Positions 14,366 to 14,896 of a DNA stretch of 14,896 nucleotides are shown here, in pieces. The DNA is from Streptomyces sp. MMG1533 (lineage in GTDB: Bacteria; Actinomycetota; Actinomycetes; Streptomycetales; Streptomycetaceae): the NCBI RefSeq assembly GCF_001279775.1, contig NZ_LGDG01000036.1, positions 1 through 14,896 on the forward strand, read 5' to 3'. Both the position numbers and the translations under genes were made by a program. Numbering within the stretch: the stretch's first letter is position 1; the number at the start of each line of letters is the position of its first letter. The notes under the pieces were generated by a model. That model did no database searches, was not told the DNA's origin, and was given only the letters and a program-made list of their open reading frames with translations.

Positions 14366-14392
14366 TTAATAGACGCGGGCCCCCGATTCCAA
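14366..14392 (-). promoter_or_regulatory. Weak candidate promoter for the riboswitch-M23 transcript
   Basis: On the minus strand TTGGAA (14392-14387) and TATTAA (14371-14366) are separated by 15 bases. They lie about 60 bases upstream of the riboswitch, where a promoter is expected. The spacer is short for sigma-70. A nearby GGAAC and CGTCTA pair resembles an ECF (SigE-like) promoter, but its spacing of 20 is too long. Confidence 0.25.
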
Positions 14393-14573
14393 GCTGTTCC
14401 ACTTGATCATTAACCTTTCCGCGGAGGACTAACGTCCCATGACCGGCGAAAAACGGGCGAGTTGACCAAGCCTCGGCAACCTCACAGGTAATGACGGTAT
14501 GTCAGTTGTTATGCGGAGGGCGCTCAACCGATCACCCCTCGTAACAAGGGGCGCGAGACTGCCCACACATGCA

Positions 14574-14609
14574 CCGAGGGCCGGAACCCTTTCGGATTCC
14601 GGCCCTCGG
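14574..14609 (-). terminator. Strong hairpin terminator of the tRNA-fMet gene
   Basis: CCGAGGGCCGGAA (14574-14586) is perfectly complementary to TTCCGGCCCTCGG (14597-14609), a 13-base-pair stem with a 10-base loop. It begins seven bases past the tRNA 3' end on the minus strand. There is no T-run. It may work in both directions and insulate the M23 leader from the tRNA gene. Confidence 0.8.
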
Positions 14610-14616
14610 CCTTCAG

Positions 14617-14690
14617 TAGCGGGGACAGGATTTGAACCTGCGACCTCTGGGTTATGAGCCCAGCGAGCTACCGAGCTGCTCCACCCCGCG
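14617..14690 (-). tRNA. Initiator tRNA-fMet (CAT)
   Basis: The 74-base gene folds into a full cloverleaf with acceptor CGCGGGG paired to CCCCGC, anticodon loop CTCATAA, and T-arm GCAGG-TTCAAAT-CCTGT. Two hallmarks identify the initiator. The anticodon stem has three consecutive G-C pairs (CTGGG/CCCAG), and the first acceptor position is unpaired (C1 opposite U72). The 3' CCA is not encoded. It stands alone, without other tRNA genes in view. Confidence 0.97.
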
Positions 14691-14703
14691 TCGTTGTGTC
14701 TTC

Positions 14704-14732
14704 AGTGTACGCCATCCGCGGGACGGAAGTCG
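14704..14732 (-). promoter_or_regulatory. Candidate promoter of the tRNA-fMet gene
   Basis: On the minus strand CGACTT (14732-14727), a 17-base spacer and TACACT (14709-14704) precede the tRNA. Transcription would start about seven bases before the mature 5' end. The -10 is a good actinobacterial match and the -35 is poor. I see nothing else in the remaining bases to the window end. Confidence 0.45.
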
Positions 14733-14896
14733 CATCGGCTTCAGCTGCCCGGTTTGCGCCCGTCTCGGGTGTACGCCCCCGCACCCGCGTACGGCGCCAA
14801 GGGGACGTGTCGGGGGGTGTCCGCCCGCAGCGGTTGGCGCGTCAACACGTTCGCCCCTGCAGAAGACCGATTCCGCGCCGTTCCGAGGACGGACAC

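Noticed and set aside
14366..14412. SigE-type promoter (GGAAC and CGTCTA) for the M23 gene
   Set aside because: The spacing of 20 bases between the elements is about three to four longer than the consensus I know.

Overview
The window looks like chromosomal DNA of a Streptomyces or close relative. GC is very high with strong third-position GC bias, several genes start with GTG, leucine codon TTA is almost absent, and the gene families are typical of the genus: an AfsR/SARP-type regulator with an NB-ARC ATPase, an NsdA/orf1590-type sporulation protein, a PrsW-family membrane protease and a riboswitch-controlled secreted M23 peptidase. The organism call is inference. I see no phage, insertion sequence, CRISPR array or rRNA.

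Left part (1-6182). The 3' end of a Pro/Thr-linker protein with an NPCBM-like domain runs rightward. It converges on a leftward 1099-residue AfsR-like regulator, and the two stop codons share one CCTAGG hexamer. Upstream of the regulator, also leftward, is a 701-residue asparagine-synthase-fold protein whose active-site motifs are degenerate.

Middle (6183-8357). A 750-base divergent intergenic region has no convincing gene. It holds a perfect Streptomyces-type DnaA box beside the ribosome-binding site of the synthase-like gene, a set of GATCGAGGGG direct repeats and a 12-base palindrome. It leads into a rightward HTH-plus-TPR protein resembling the S. griseus orf1590 / NsdA family, which has a plausible internal start that would remove the HTH.

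Right-middle (8439-12739). A rightward FAD-dependent L-2-hydroxyglutarate oxidase (lhgO) is followed by about 0.6 kb of tandem GC-rich hairpin repeats in two unit lengths (51 and about 80 bp). Then come a probably leaderless trmB and a PrsW-like protease gene carrying the only in-frame TTA codon I found.

Right end (12797-14896). A leftward aldo/keto reductase gene has been reduced by an out-of-frame internal deletion to about 44 N-terminal and 15 C-terminal codons. Upstream of it is a leftward M23 peptidase with a c-di-AMP (ydaO-type) riboswitch in its leader. An initiator tRNA-fMet gene, with a strong hairpin terminator and a candidate promoter, lies at the edge.

The common theme, as inference, is development and cell-wall biology: a sporulation-associated regulator, a bldA-sensitive membrane protease, and a muralytic-type enzyme under c-di-AMP control. 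I see no evidence for one new multi-gene system. The most unusual items are the composite repeat array, the synthase-like protein lacking its catalytic motifs, and the deletion scar.
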